In this document: positions 10,030 through 20,372 of the stretch, in pieces
Layout: the number at the start of each line of letters is the position of its first letter
Numbering within the stretch: position 1 is the stretch's first letter
Source of the DNA: Dastarcus helophoroides
Lineage: Eukaryota; Arthropoda; Insecta; Coleoptera; Bothrideridae
Length of the DNA stretch: 64,000 nt
Direction of reading: 5' to 3'
Assembly (NCBI GenBank): GCA_028583605.1
Contig: CM053327.1
Coordinates: 22,431,629 to 22,495,628 of the forward strand
Position numbers and translations under genes: made by a program
Notes under the pieces: generated by a model
Told to the model about the DNA's origin: nothing
Databases searched by the model: none
What the model saw: the letters and a program-made list of their open reading frames with translations, nothing else

Positions 10030-12440
10030 TTTATGTTGAATCCACTCATAAAGGGTAACGCTATTATGTCTTCAAAAAACTTCGAATAGAATGCGGAAAC
10101 ATGGGTAGATGACGATGAACCCCCTTTTTAAACAAGGACAGATTGTAATTTTTGGGAAAAACTCCGTTAGTAACGAGTTCCATAGCTTGGAAGTTCTATA
10201 GGAAAAAGAGTCTCCGTAGACAGAAATCCTCAGTGTGTCAGCTGGATCGCACAGGAAGTCTCCAACTGTCTTGTATGCCTTAAAAATCTTGCCCTTTGGG
10301 AGATCAATACTATTAGCTCCTGTGAGCATCTCCCATGAGACTACTTGTAGAAAATAGACAAATCACCAATCATCGGCCTGTATTCTGGTGTTTCGAGAGA
10401 ATCGGTCAAACTCTCGTCATCAATTAGGAAAATCGCTCTTTGTTGAATTGAATCCAAAAGAGCTAAAGTATGCTTTGGGGCTAAACATGAGTATTCTGGT
10501 GTTGGCCTAACTTGAGCTTTTTATAGTGTGAGTAGCTGATGTGAAGTACTTTTTAGCTCTAAAAAGAAAGCCCAGCTTCTGAGAGGTGGATTTGACAATC
10601 GGGCGTACATGATCGTCCCAAGAAAAATTAGTGCTTGCATTCACTCCTAGGATAGACAGATTAAGTTTCATCGGGAGGATTTTATCGTCTATGAGTATGT
10701 TTGTTGCATTATCCCCTTATATTTTCTTAGAGAAAGCCGCGGTCTGAGTTTTTGAGGCGTTGAAGTCGACCAGATTTTTCTTACTTTATTCCAGAATGAT
10801 TTCTAGATCCAGATTAATCATCTGTATCTGCTGTTCCCTTAGTCGATCTAAAGCAGCGACGGATAATGCTTTGTCGGAGAAAGAAGATGACACCAGGCTA
10901 CTATCATCTGCGTAACTGTATATTGGATTGGAATTTAAAGCTCGGAGATCGTTTATGTGTAACAGAAACAGAGTAGGAGACAGGAGCAGGAGACCCCTGA
11001 GGCACCCCTGCATTAATCGCAAATGTCTTGGATCAGATGCCATCAACGAAGACCTGAAGAGATTTGTCAGCAAGAAAACTGGATATTAAATGACAGAGTC
11101 CAGGAGGAATATCATGCAAATTTGGCAAGAAGAGATCGGTGTCAAAGGCCTTTGAGTTATCCAATGTCACGATCCTAGCCTTACCATGTTGTTCCATAGC
11201 TGGGTTCCAGATAAGAGTTGTTGTCTGAAATCGTTTTGCCTATCCGAGATTATTACATTGTCCTCCAGACATTTGAGAATCTCGATGTTAATAACCTTTT
11301 CCATCACTTTAGATATAATAAGCAACAAAGATATAGGGCAATTAGCCAGATTACTTTTTCCCTTTTTAGGGACAGGGTGCATCCTAGTAGATTTTCAGAT
11401 GTTAGAGAATACACCTTTGTTGTAAGATAGTGTGAACAATTTGCTGAGGACAGGAGTTAACTCTGGAGCGCACTTCTTAGGAACAATAGCGGGGATACCA
11501 TCAAGGCTAGAAGCTTTCAATGTATCAAGTTCGAGGAGAATCTTCCTGACTATGCGTTGTCTGAAAACAACTTCAGGCATCGAAGTGCCAACCTTAGGAA
11601 GAATAGGAGGTTCTGCGTTTCGAGAATCAAGGTTTAAATTTTCAGCAAACATTAAGGCTAACAGGTCAACCTTTTCCTGGAAAGTAGTCGCAATTTTGTT
11701 TTTGTCATCGAATAAAGGTAGAAAATTTGGAGATAACATTTCTTTCCAATTGACTTTGCAAATCCCCAATAGGACCTAGAACCGTTTAGACAGTTGATAA
11801 GCCTCTGGCGCATTTGACGATCAAAATCACTGTTTGCCTTCTCAATAACCTGTGTACTACAAAAATTTCGTGCATCTACAAAGGTGGTCCGAGTCTCGAC
11901 TAAGGGATTATTTCGCCAACGACGATATGCACCATTTTTGCAGGAGACAGTCCGAGCACATTTTTTGCTAAACCGAGATTTACTGGAAGCAGAATTCTTT
12001 TGGGAATAGGAAATTGAGCATTCCATACCAACCAAGATAGTTTCAGTGATGGATTCGGCGACTGAAGAAAGGTTGTCTGAGTTAAAGCGGACTTCTTGCC
12101 ATGGGAATGACGCAAAGAAGTCTCTTAATTATTTCCAGTGTGCAGAGTTAAAGTACCAAACCCTACGGCGTTGTGTCTAACAAGGAAGTGGTATATGAAG
12201 CGAGCGAGAGGTTGCTACAAGCTTATGATTAGAATTTCCAAGCGGGATGTTACAGTGATTTTATACGAATTTGGAGAATTTGTAAGGAGCAGGTTAGGTT
12301 GATGGTAACCTAGATCAGCAATTCTTATGGGTTCCTCAATCAATTGCGCTAGTCCACAAGTAATATAAAAAATTTCACGACCTTTGTACAAATATGGTTT
12401 AATAGTTCTGAACCTTGAAGAATTCCACATAATAAATAGT
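10030..12440 (-). mobile_element. Decayed LINE (minus strand): endonuclease end and reverse transcriptase
   Basis: Reading from 12430 downward, pieces of a non-LTR retrotransposon ORF2 appear in the correct order in different frames. First is the end of an apurinic-type endonuclease (RIADLGYHQPNLL, LTNSPNSYKITVTS, near 12240-12330). Then come a linker segment (GKKCYLQIFYLYSMTKTK, ~11700) and the RT entry (LDTLKASSLDGIPAIVPKKC, ~11460-11530). After that are VPKKGKSNLANCPISLL near 11340-11375 and the catalytic YADD box in NPIYSYADDSSLVSSSFSDK (~10870-10930). A C-terminal block, YGDSFSYRTSKLWNSLLTEF, sits near 10160-10225. Multiple frameshifts and stops mean it is dead. The EN plus RT order and the C-terminal LWNSL signature fit Jockey/CR1-type elements; the clade is inferred. 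The 5' end (ORF1) and a clear tail are not seen. Confidence 0.85.
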
Positions 12441-12794
12441 AAAGGTTAAAAGTGTTAATTATTTAAACTTAAGAAATTAACACAACAAAATATCATACAA
12501 AATTTTAAAAAATATTAGTTTTTACTTCTAAATACATATTTTGTGGAGCTGTTGATCACTTTTCTGTCTGGTAACCTTCGGCAATGTATAAAACAGGTCG
12601 TTATTCTCTAAGTTTTTCTCATTATTAAAATTTTTGATATCGACAATTTTTTTTGTACAAAAATCAAAATGAATTAAAAATAATTATCTATTCACATTCA
12701 AAAGACTATTGATTTTTAAATTGATTGTATGGCGTATTACACATTAAATCCACAGAACCTAAAAGTTAATTTTATTCAGTTCATTATTAAAATG
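12441..12794. other. Intron, nothing recognised
   Basis: AT-rich sequence between the LINE and the transposon-end-like sequence at 12799. Confidence 0.5.
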
Positions 12795-12798
12795 AAGT

Positions 12799-12960
12799 TA
12801 TACAGGATGAGTCAGAAATAATGGGCCAACGCTAAACTAGAAATACTAGACACGAAAATATTACGACTAACCTTAACATGCCGCATACCATTGTGGGTGG
12901 TTTACAAGATACAGGGCGTTTAAAGTTTAAATTTTATTCTGAAAATTCTCAATATCTGAA
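12799..12960. repeat. Isolated transposon-end-like sequence (TACAGGATGAGTCAG)
   Basis: Begins TATACAGGATGAGTCAGAAATAATGG, and about 110 bp inward has a second GATACAGGGCGTTTAAAG. The intact mariner-like element at 48591 shows the same design: a TACAGGGTG terminus and an internal TACAGGGCG copy ~105 bp inward. No partner in opposite orientation was found nearby, so this would be a solitary end. Sequence similarity beyond the motif is weak. Confidence 0.35.
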
Positions 12961-13673
12961 AAACTTTTGATGAATTTAAAAATTAAAAGTTCTATGTTTT
13001 TTGGTGCAAGGAACACAAATTTTAAACTTTTTTTGACCTTTCTCCTAGAGGGCATTAGTTTCGCCACATTATTTAAGTAAATTAAAACATATTTCTTTTG
13101 CCCTGTTGAGTTACGCTTAAAATAAATAGAAAATATAAAAGAACAATCAATTCTACAAAGAAAAGATACTATTGTTTAAATATTTTAAATCTATCGGTTT
13201 TTAAGATATTTGCATTTAAAAGTTTATTTATTAAGGTTCGGCAGTTATTAAATTTTATACATTTTTACATTTTATACATTTTTAAACCACATTTGCTTTT
13301 ACATGGCTTATTGTTTATGTTTTTTATTATTATATTTTTTATGTTTCACTTTTGACATTTGACGTGTGACATCAAATTACTCTAAAAATTTTACTGAATC
13401 CGAAAATCCGATATGGCGTTTATAACAAAGTTGCCATAATTTTCACTGAAATTATTCAACTTAAAAAAAAAATTAACTAAACCACCATTTTGTAAGTCAA
13501 GCAAAAATGGTTAAATTCCTTTAATTTGCCATAATTATAATTTTAATTAACCAAATGTATTAATGAATGCATTAAGCTTGTTGTTAATAAATAACTTCGT
13601 CAAAAGAAAAGAAAGTTAAACACTAAGTAATGAGCATTTTAAAAATATGAAATATTTTACAAGAGTTTTCTAC
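12961..13673. other. Intron, nothing recognised
   Basis: AT-rich, many T and A runs; no supported feature. Confidence 0.45.
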
Positions 13674-13921
13674 TTATGTTTATTAATTTTATTTAACATT
13701 TCTGCTACCCAATTTGAAAATATTTAAATTTTTATTAATGAAAGTTGAAAATATTCTGAAACATTTTTTGGAAGATAACTACGTGATATTTAAATTTATT
13801 TAAAACGTCACAGAGTTATGTTTCAAAAAATGTTTCAGAATATTTTCAACTTTTCTTAATAAAAATTTAAAAATTGCCAAAATGGGTCGCAAAAATTTTA
13901 AATAAAATTAATAAACATTAT
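13674..13921. repeat. ~250-bp foldback element
   Basis: The left arm 13674-13770 and right arm 13821-13921 are inverted copies at roughly 85-90% (shared GTTTATTAATTTTATTTAA, AGTTGAAAATATTCTGAAAC, ATTTTTT), separated by a ~50-bp loop. Such near-complete palindromes are typical of small foldback or MITE insertions. No coding content. Confidence 0.75.
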
Positions 13922-15494
13922 GTATCTGACCAATAAGAGTCCGCCATGAAGAATTTTCTCACTTACTTACTCATGGGAATATTTAGGATTCTGAAATGTT
14001 AGGTACAGAAGAACCAGTTTTAGCTATTAGAAATTTTGTTAAATTTTTGGAGCCTCTTTGTTATATTTTAACATTACATCTATTTTACTGTACTTTTTTT
14101 ATCTAATATTTTTATTTATTTATATATTTATGAAAATAAAAATGTCTCTGCACCCTGCAGTTAACAATAAAAAATAAGATGCCTAAAATGATTCGCTGTA
14201 CTAGTTTTTTATTATACCGTTTAATTTGTGCAGATTTTTTATTTTTTTACAATGTTTTTACTCACTACTTAAAATTTTAAGTTTTAGAAAGTTCCTTTCT
14301 TGTTATCTGTTCCAGTTTTGATATATGATGTCAAATTTTTGCAAAAAATCGGCATTGTTAAGGTTCATTGAAAAATTCATAGTTCTTGTATCATTGGAAA
14401 TAACTAAATGTTTTTTTAATGAAGTCCTTAAAGGATCTACCTGTTTAGCCCATTTATCCTACGGCGCTAGTTTTGACAGATCCTTTACTTTTTTCTTTGC
14501 TGAAGGAGACTGATTTTTATCCAAATAAAGTAATTTTTCTGAAAAAAAATAGTAATGTATTTGGTTAATTATTTTAAGCACTCTTGAACACCTGGTTCTA
14601 GTAAAACTTAAAAATCCCATATTTCAATGATTTCGTTAGTGTTATTACTTAACATCACAGGGGAATGACATTTCTTTGTAACTGCTTCTTTTATTGGAGC
14701 CTAAAAAACTTATATTTTTACATGAGCATGCTTTCAAAACTAGAACTAGGAATTGTCGTATTGTCATATTGAACTATTGTTAAAGATGGATCTAATACAC
14801 ATACTTAGCCGTATTTCATTTAATCATTACATCATCTAAGTTAAGGTCTACTTATTGGTAATTTATTAACCTAGTTGTTTGTTATTTATCTATTCAAGTG
14901 TACCATGTGAGAAATAACTCAAAGATAAGTAGTGCTGGTATAATTTCCGTGTATATCCATTATAATGATAAGTGGCTCTATGGTTCCCTTTGGCATTGTG
15001 TGCTTCGGTTAAGTGTTGTTCTAAAGTGCGTGAATGTCAGAGACACAGTGCACGATTAGCGTATGGCATGCATGGTGAATTTACAAAAGTAGTCGACGCT
15101 AATGAAAATACCTTCCCACCAATTGTCTTTCATTTGAGCACATATTATTATCTTTGCGTCACTTGATTAAGAGACTTTCTAATTTACGACTTAAAGAAGC
15201 TTTTGAAGTAAGCTTCAATTTGTGTGGGAAACATTCAAGCTAAATTGAGTGTAAAATCTAGCCAATTGAATATCAGTTTCAGGATATGTACATAAATTGA
15301 AACAAGTTAAGGCGCAGGATCTTGAAGGAGCTTTAAGACAAAGAATTACTCTTTACGTGACATGAGTACATATTAAATCCAGTTGCCACAAATATTTTAT
15401 ATATACATATGAATTTATTAGTATACAGTATTAGATAGTTAGTTTACTTGGGGGATGTAAATTAACGTATAAATAGCAAAGTAATTTTTTTTTT
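13922..15494. other. Intron, nothing recognised
   Basis: AT-rich intron with two short chance open frames (14325-14513 and 14972-15166) that show no family similarity I know. Confidence 0.45.
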
Positions 15495-15650
15495 GGTGGG
15501 ACGGACTGGTCCTTGGTTATCTTCAAAAATTGAAATACAAATCTTGTCGCCTGAAACCAACAGGTTGCTTAGAGCAACCTTTGTTGTTTTGTTTCTTAAT
15601 CTTTCTTGGTTCCAGGGGACAAGATTTGTATTTCAATTTTTAAAGTAATT
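15495..15650. repeat. Short palindromic Penelope-type terminus (deletion derivative)
   Basis: The arms at about 15522-15562 and 15605-15645 are inverted (AAAAATTGAAATACAAATCTTGTC / GACAAGATTTGTATTTCAATTTTT). The centre holds a perfect 8-bp hairpin, AGGTTGCT-TAG-AGCAACCT. It is the same family as 9643-9925 and 38350-38470 but lacks the AACGCGTTTCG block. Confidence 0.7.
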
Positions 15651-16129
15651 ATTAGATTTTCACTTTAGTAAAGGCAGACAATTTTACAGTTCGACACACT
15701 TTATGACCACGTCCATGCACAGCAACAGCACACAAAGTGGCTGCAACCCGTCTTTGTCTTCTAATCTCCTGGCGAGGTCAGCAATCCTTTCCTCTTGCCT
15801 CTTTATCTCAATATTCTGTTTAAAAATTCTTGTTCCCCTCGTTGTTAATTGATTGGTTTTTGCCTCTATAGAGATCCAGATCTTCCATGTATGTCTCTCT
15901 TTCTTGAAGATTTTACATATCTGCCTGTATTAAGCCATCCACTTTATTTCTGTGAACTTTCTTTCTTCTACTAGTCATTTAACCAAGCTCCGGGGAAACC
16001 ATACAAAAACCCGAAGTTAGTAGACTGCTTCTTGCTTTTTGATTTGTTCGATGATCTTCAATAATTCCTGCATCTTTCCTATGAAGCTATGCGCTCTTAA
16101 ATTGCATTAACAGATAAGATAATACTTAC
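15651..16129. other. Intron, nothing recognised
   Basis: Moderately AT-rich; could be further decayed LINE adjoining the zinc-knuckle remnant, but no convincing reading was found. Confidence 0.35.
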
Positions 16130-16420
16130 CTTTGCCTTTCTGTTGTCTCTTGTTTCTTCTTTGGCTTAGCTTTGCTTGCGTGAGTAACTTCCTCGATTCT
16201 CTTCGCAGTATTGATTTTACTGCTTTTGTTCTTTACTAACGCGAAAGTTCGCAGGATGAGCTCCCTCGCAGTTGGTACATTTCGTAAGCTGTGTCTTATA
16301 GTCTTCATAGTTCTTCGTTGTATGTATTTGCCCTCATTTGACACAACTTTGGTCCGCGTGGCCATTCTTCTGCGTGTGTCCAAACACTCTGGTATTCAGG
16401 GAAGTGACATTTTTAATTTA
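16130..16420 (-). pseudogene. LINE ORF1 (gag-like) zinc-knuckle remnant, minus strand
   Basis: Two minus-strand frames together show the end of a nucleic-acid-binding ORF1. The pieces are VFGHTQKNGHADQSCVK, then after a stop KCTNCEGAHPANFRV, then a basic tail (AKPKKKQETTERQR in the other frame). CxNCxGxHxAN is the second CCHC knuckle of Jockey/R1-type ORF1 proteins; the first knuckle is recognisable as GHTQKN with its cysteines lost. These proteins coat the element RNA. Broken by frameshifts and a stop, with no ORF2 next to it, so it is a truncated or rearranged copy. It may or may not belong with the LINE at 10-12 kb. Confidence 0.55.
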
Positions 16421-17462
16421 TTAAACCAATTGCTCTCTTTTAAATGTCCAAAAGAAAATATATCATCAGTTTTTTTTGAGACCAACCTCGCGAACACGAG
16501 AAAAAACCCAATTGTTAACGAGTAGGTGGGCCGCTGACGAATATATAATTATTCCAAGAAAGCTAGTGCTACAATTGATTCATCGAATAGGCATGTTCAA
16601 AATTACATGATGAAGCTTAATGCATTATTCTTATACCCTATACCTTAATGTTTTCTTCAGCAAAAAAAAGACCTGTGTTTTGAGTCATTGGATATCAAAT
16701 CAGACCAAACTTTTAACGAATTACAATAAATTTCCACCTTTCAATTATATCATTTCTAACAAATACATGATTTGTAAACCGAAACGTAATAATCCAATCT
16801 ATTAGCATTAATTTTTACAAAATACGTCTCAAGCTTATCAGTACCGATGCTTTTTTAAGAAAATATTTTTGTCATATCTGCTTATCGACTAAATTAAAGC
16901 GTTCAAACTTTTTCAGAAACCTTGTAAGTTAGGAATAGGTTTTTGATTTTGTTTTTCCTTTTAGAAAAGCAGAAAAATCTATGAAAATGAAAATCGATAA
17001 ATATGTTACTCTTTTTTTTTGAAAGATGGAAGCTTACACTCCTTATCAATTAGTTTGAATTCTGGATGAGAAGAAGTTATTAATAATTTACAAAATGGGT
17101 AACCTAGATTTTTAAAGCGCGAGGTGCACACATGATTTGAAAACTTTTTTAACACTATCAGAGTTTTCGTGAAGTTAATAGCTTCAAAATAACACAATAA
17201 AATACTTTTTAGTTATAATACACCCTCTCGACAAAACAGAAATGTAATTAGGTATACCTCAAAATAGGACTCTGTTATTATAGCGATAATAATGAAGTTT
17301 GGTAATTCAATAACTTGGCCAAATTTTAAGTGTTAAACAGAAAGTTGGAATCAAAAGTTTTTTCCCACTCCCACCCGTATATTCATTGTTTTCTTTATAA
17401 CTTGCGAGCAGGATAGATAGGCCATATCAGTCTAGTTAACGGAAATAACGTAAGTCGCGCAG
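16421..17462. other. Intron, nothing recognised
   Basis: AT-rich; no supported feature. Confidence 0.45.
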
Positions 17463-17514
17463 TGATTGGTCGATTTCATATCCACACTAGTGTGGATATG
17501 AAATTGACCAATCA
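17463..17514. repeat. 52-bp palindrome, one mismatch
   Basis: Centre between 17488 and 17489 (CACACT/AGTGTG). Each side is 26 bp and only one pair fails (CGATTTC against GAAATTG). It can form a long uninterrupted hairpin or cruciform. It lies ~135 bp left of a second inverted repeat at 17650-17775, so both may belong to one foldback element. Confidence 0.9.
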
Positions 17515-17649
17515 TCACCATGCGATAAGAACGAATGTCATTTTTAGGTTCAAAATTATACCATAGAATTTGTCAAGTTGACGTATTTAAGGAAAAAAAT
17601 ATTTCTTAAATCGTATTTTTGTTTTTGAGGGATCGTGGTCGTGGGAAAA

Positions 17650-17775
17650 ATTCGCTGTACAACTCGAGCGGATTGTCCACATCGCACTCGAACGATTGAG
17701 GCACTCCGCCTTCGGCGTCGTGCTCAAACTTCGTTCTTGTGCGATATGGACATCATATCCGCTCTTGTTGCACAA
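17650..17775. repeat. GC-rich imperfect inverted repeat (~50-bp arms)
   Basis: The arms on either side of CTCCGCCTTCGGCG (about 17707-17720) are inverted and ~75% identical. Shared blocks are CGAGCGGAT, CCACATCGCAC/GTGCGATATGG and GAACGA. Markedly more GC- and CpG-rich than its surroundings. The 62-residue minus-strand open frame here is treated as a by-product. Likely a foldback transposon relic. Confidence 0.65.
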
Positions 17776-19740
17776 ACTACTATTTCTTTGTTGCGATAAT
17801 TGAGAATTTAGAAAAAATTACTTATTGTCAGTTGGGGATTTGAAACAATTCTCGTAATGATATCCTTACCCTTCAATCATAGCAAAATTGCTATTAATTA
17901 GTTTAGAACTGACAGGTATCCAAAAACCATAGCTATTTAACACAAGTGTCTACAATTGGAGGATTCTCTCTAACTCATATTACTACAAATAATCAGTTTA
18001 TGAAGCCAAAACAATTTAATCAAAATGTGATATTTGGGTTTCACTTTATGAAAAGAATAATTTTTTAGCAAACCGAGACAAAATCGTGCATTTTAAGAGG
18101 CGCAGAATGAAATGAAATTGCCGGTGAGGGGTGGGGATGTTCCACGTTTAGCTCTCTTTTGTATCTTTCAGATTGTTCGGTAGATAGAACGAAGTTGGAG
18201 CAGGTTGAATTACTCAAAGAACGAACGTATTCATCTTTTAACATAAACTTCGTTTGTCAATCTGATATCAGATAGATTCGCAAGAGTTGGCGGCCGCGCC
18301 TCGCAGTAGTAGTCCATTCGGCAGGAATTGAATATCCCCGAATGGAGTTCATTTCTTACAGTAAATTGCCGCATTTACTTAAACTTTACGTATTTCAGTG
18401 ACTGTTGCTGACTGATGTTTCCCTTTGTCTTCCACTTCCTTGGTTTATGAACTCTCTATGTCTTCCAGTCCCTTGAATTGATAATCAATGTCTTCAGTCT
18501 GGGTTATAAAAGTATTTTATTCCTTCAGTTAACTCTCGCAGCACCTTATCTCTTTTCCAGGCTGTATGTTCCCAACTGCTGCTTGTTTTAAATGCTTAAT
18601 TACCAAATTTGCAATTCCATTCTAGTTAATGTTGAAACAACCACTGCCGCCTCATAAACTTCTGCTCGACTGAATATTAAAGGCCCAATGGTTTATTTTA
18701 AAGAACATAGTCTTTATAGAAAATCAATACTTCTTGTCGTAAACAGTTCCGTTTTATATAAGAAGTACCCCCGGAATTAACTCGCAATCTCTTCAACTAC
18801 ATCGCGTACATAAAAAAGTAAATGAGATTTCTCAGAGCGATATTCCCCTATAATCAAAGACTTATTAAACCGGAAATTAAAATGAGGACATATCTTTCAG
18901 TTTTTTGATCTATATGGTTACTTTCTTAGAGAATATTTAAAATCTTAAGGCGGGTTAAACCATTTCCAGAACATTTTCACATGTAACAATCTTACGGATA
19001 TTGATTTAGAATCAGTAATCTCTTTTAGTTTCTGTTGAACATCTATCACGTAGCAATTTCTTTACTTTTTAATATCTGGCTTGTCCATTTGAAGGTTCTC
19101 AAATAACAATTGCTTTAGAGGATTATTAAATACAATATTGATGAACAAGTACATCAGTAAAAAAATAGTAATTTTCTCGATTTTTTAAAGGTTGTCTACT
19201 TATGAAGTAGATAATTGATTTTAATAGATTGTTTGCAAGAAAGAACATGCGCTGAAATACATTATTCAATTTCGTAGAGTATCTAAGATATTTACATTGC
19301 TCGCTATCTTATTTTAATTGTTTGCTTTCATCGATTTCCTTAAAAGGCTTCAATAGATTAGTACGCTTTTTTGATTAATTACATTTTTATTCCTTGGCCA
19401 GAAAACAATGAAAACCTTGTCAGTCAACCCTTCAACGTAATTCGCCTTTAAGTAATTTTTGATGGCAATCAATGGTGTTTTCAATTGTATTCCTATACTT
19501 CCAAAACAAGCAGCGTTTGAAAACAAAGAAGCAAACGCACTGAAGGATCAAGTTGAGGTACATATCAGCTGAATATTCGGGCTTTAGATCCAGACTAAAT
19601 AGAGAATTAAATCTGCAGTGAAATTATAACATATAGTACATTTTACATATTCTTCACGATATTGTTTGCTGTGTTTTTATTGCATATTTGTATGCACTTA
19701 TTTAGGTCTTCATTAAAAATTCCAGATCCTTATTAAATGT
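17776..19740. other. Intron, nothing recognised
   Basis: A GC-richer patch with a NotI-like GCGGCCGC lies near 18290. A perfect 8-bp hairpin stem (CCATTCGG / CCGAATGG) lies at about 18312-18344. Otherwise AT-rich intron. Confidence 0.45.
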
Positions 19741-20042
19741 TGTTGCGTGTTATCGGTTCAAAAATTAAAACTTCGTGAATTGTAAACACTTTATTTCAAA
19801 CTTATCTCGGAACACTACAATTATGATTCACTTAACTATCAGACTATCTGACTAACTAACTGACTGACTGACTAACTGAGGGAAAGACGACCGCGTATTT
19901 ATGCCGTTCCGACTTCTAGAACGGATCTCCGTACAGATAAGATTATCGCTTGCGGAAACGTCTGGAGCACTTATCTACCGTATAATTCATTCTCGCGGCC
20001 GCTTTCCATTATCAAATGTTTCCAGAGGGTTTCTTACACTAC
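19741..20042 (-). mobile_element. Solo LTR of an LTR retrotransposon
   Basis: The minus strand starts TGTAGTGTAAGAAACC and ends ATAACACGCAACA, giving TG...CA borders. It contains a CATAAATACGCGG TATA-like box (near 19895) and an AATAAAG polyadenylation signal (near 19788). It also has a (TCAG)n-like TAACTGACTGACTGAC run at 19856-19880. The composition is clearly richer in G+C than the flanks. No internal gag/pol is adjacent, hence a solo LTR left by recombination. I could not find a clean target-site duplication, so the exact ends are uncertain by a few bases. Gypsy or BEL origin is not resolved. Confidence 0.6.
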
Positions 20043-20317
20043 ACAATCACTAACACAAATTTTATAACTACATTTTATTACAATACCTACCATTATTCAA
20101 TTTATCAACGACAATATTATTAAAATTCGTTAACAACTATTTTGTGGCACTTTAGTCGCAGGAACAATTTTACATACCGAAAAACATCAAAAGTGTTTAT
20201 TCAAAGTCAGTATATGTATGTTCAAAAAGTAAATATCAAGAAAATTCGCAAAAAAATTGGGTAAAAGTTTTGTAAGAAAACCTTCATTATTTTGCGCATA
20301 TTAGATTTCTAATAGGC
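20043..20317. other. Intron, nothing recognised
   Basis: Short AT-rich stretch between the LTR and a family A fragment. Confidence 0.45.
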
Positions 20318-20372
20318 ACAGACCAATAGGTTTGAACATTTATTAGATTCGAAGTTTGGAAACCAAATACCT
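20318..20372 (+). repeat. Family A fragment (terminal part)
   Basis: GCACAGACCAATAGGTTTGAAC followed by ATTAGATTCGAAGTTTGGAAACCAAATA, the same terminus as at 4705, 5085 and 59765. Only ~55 bp is present. Confidence 0.75.
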
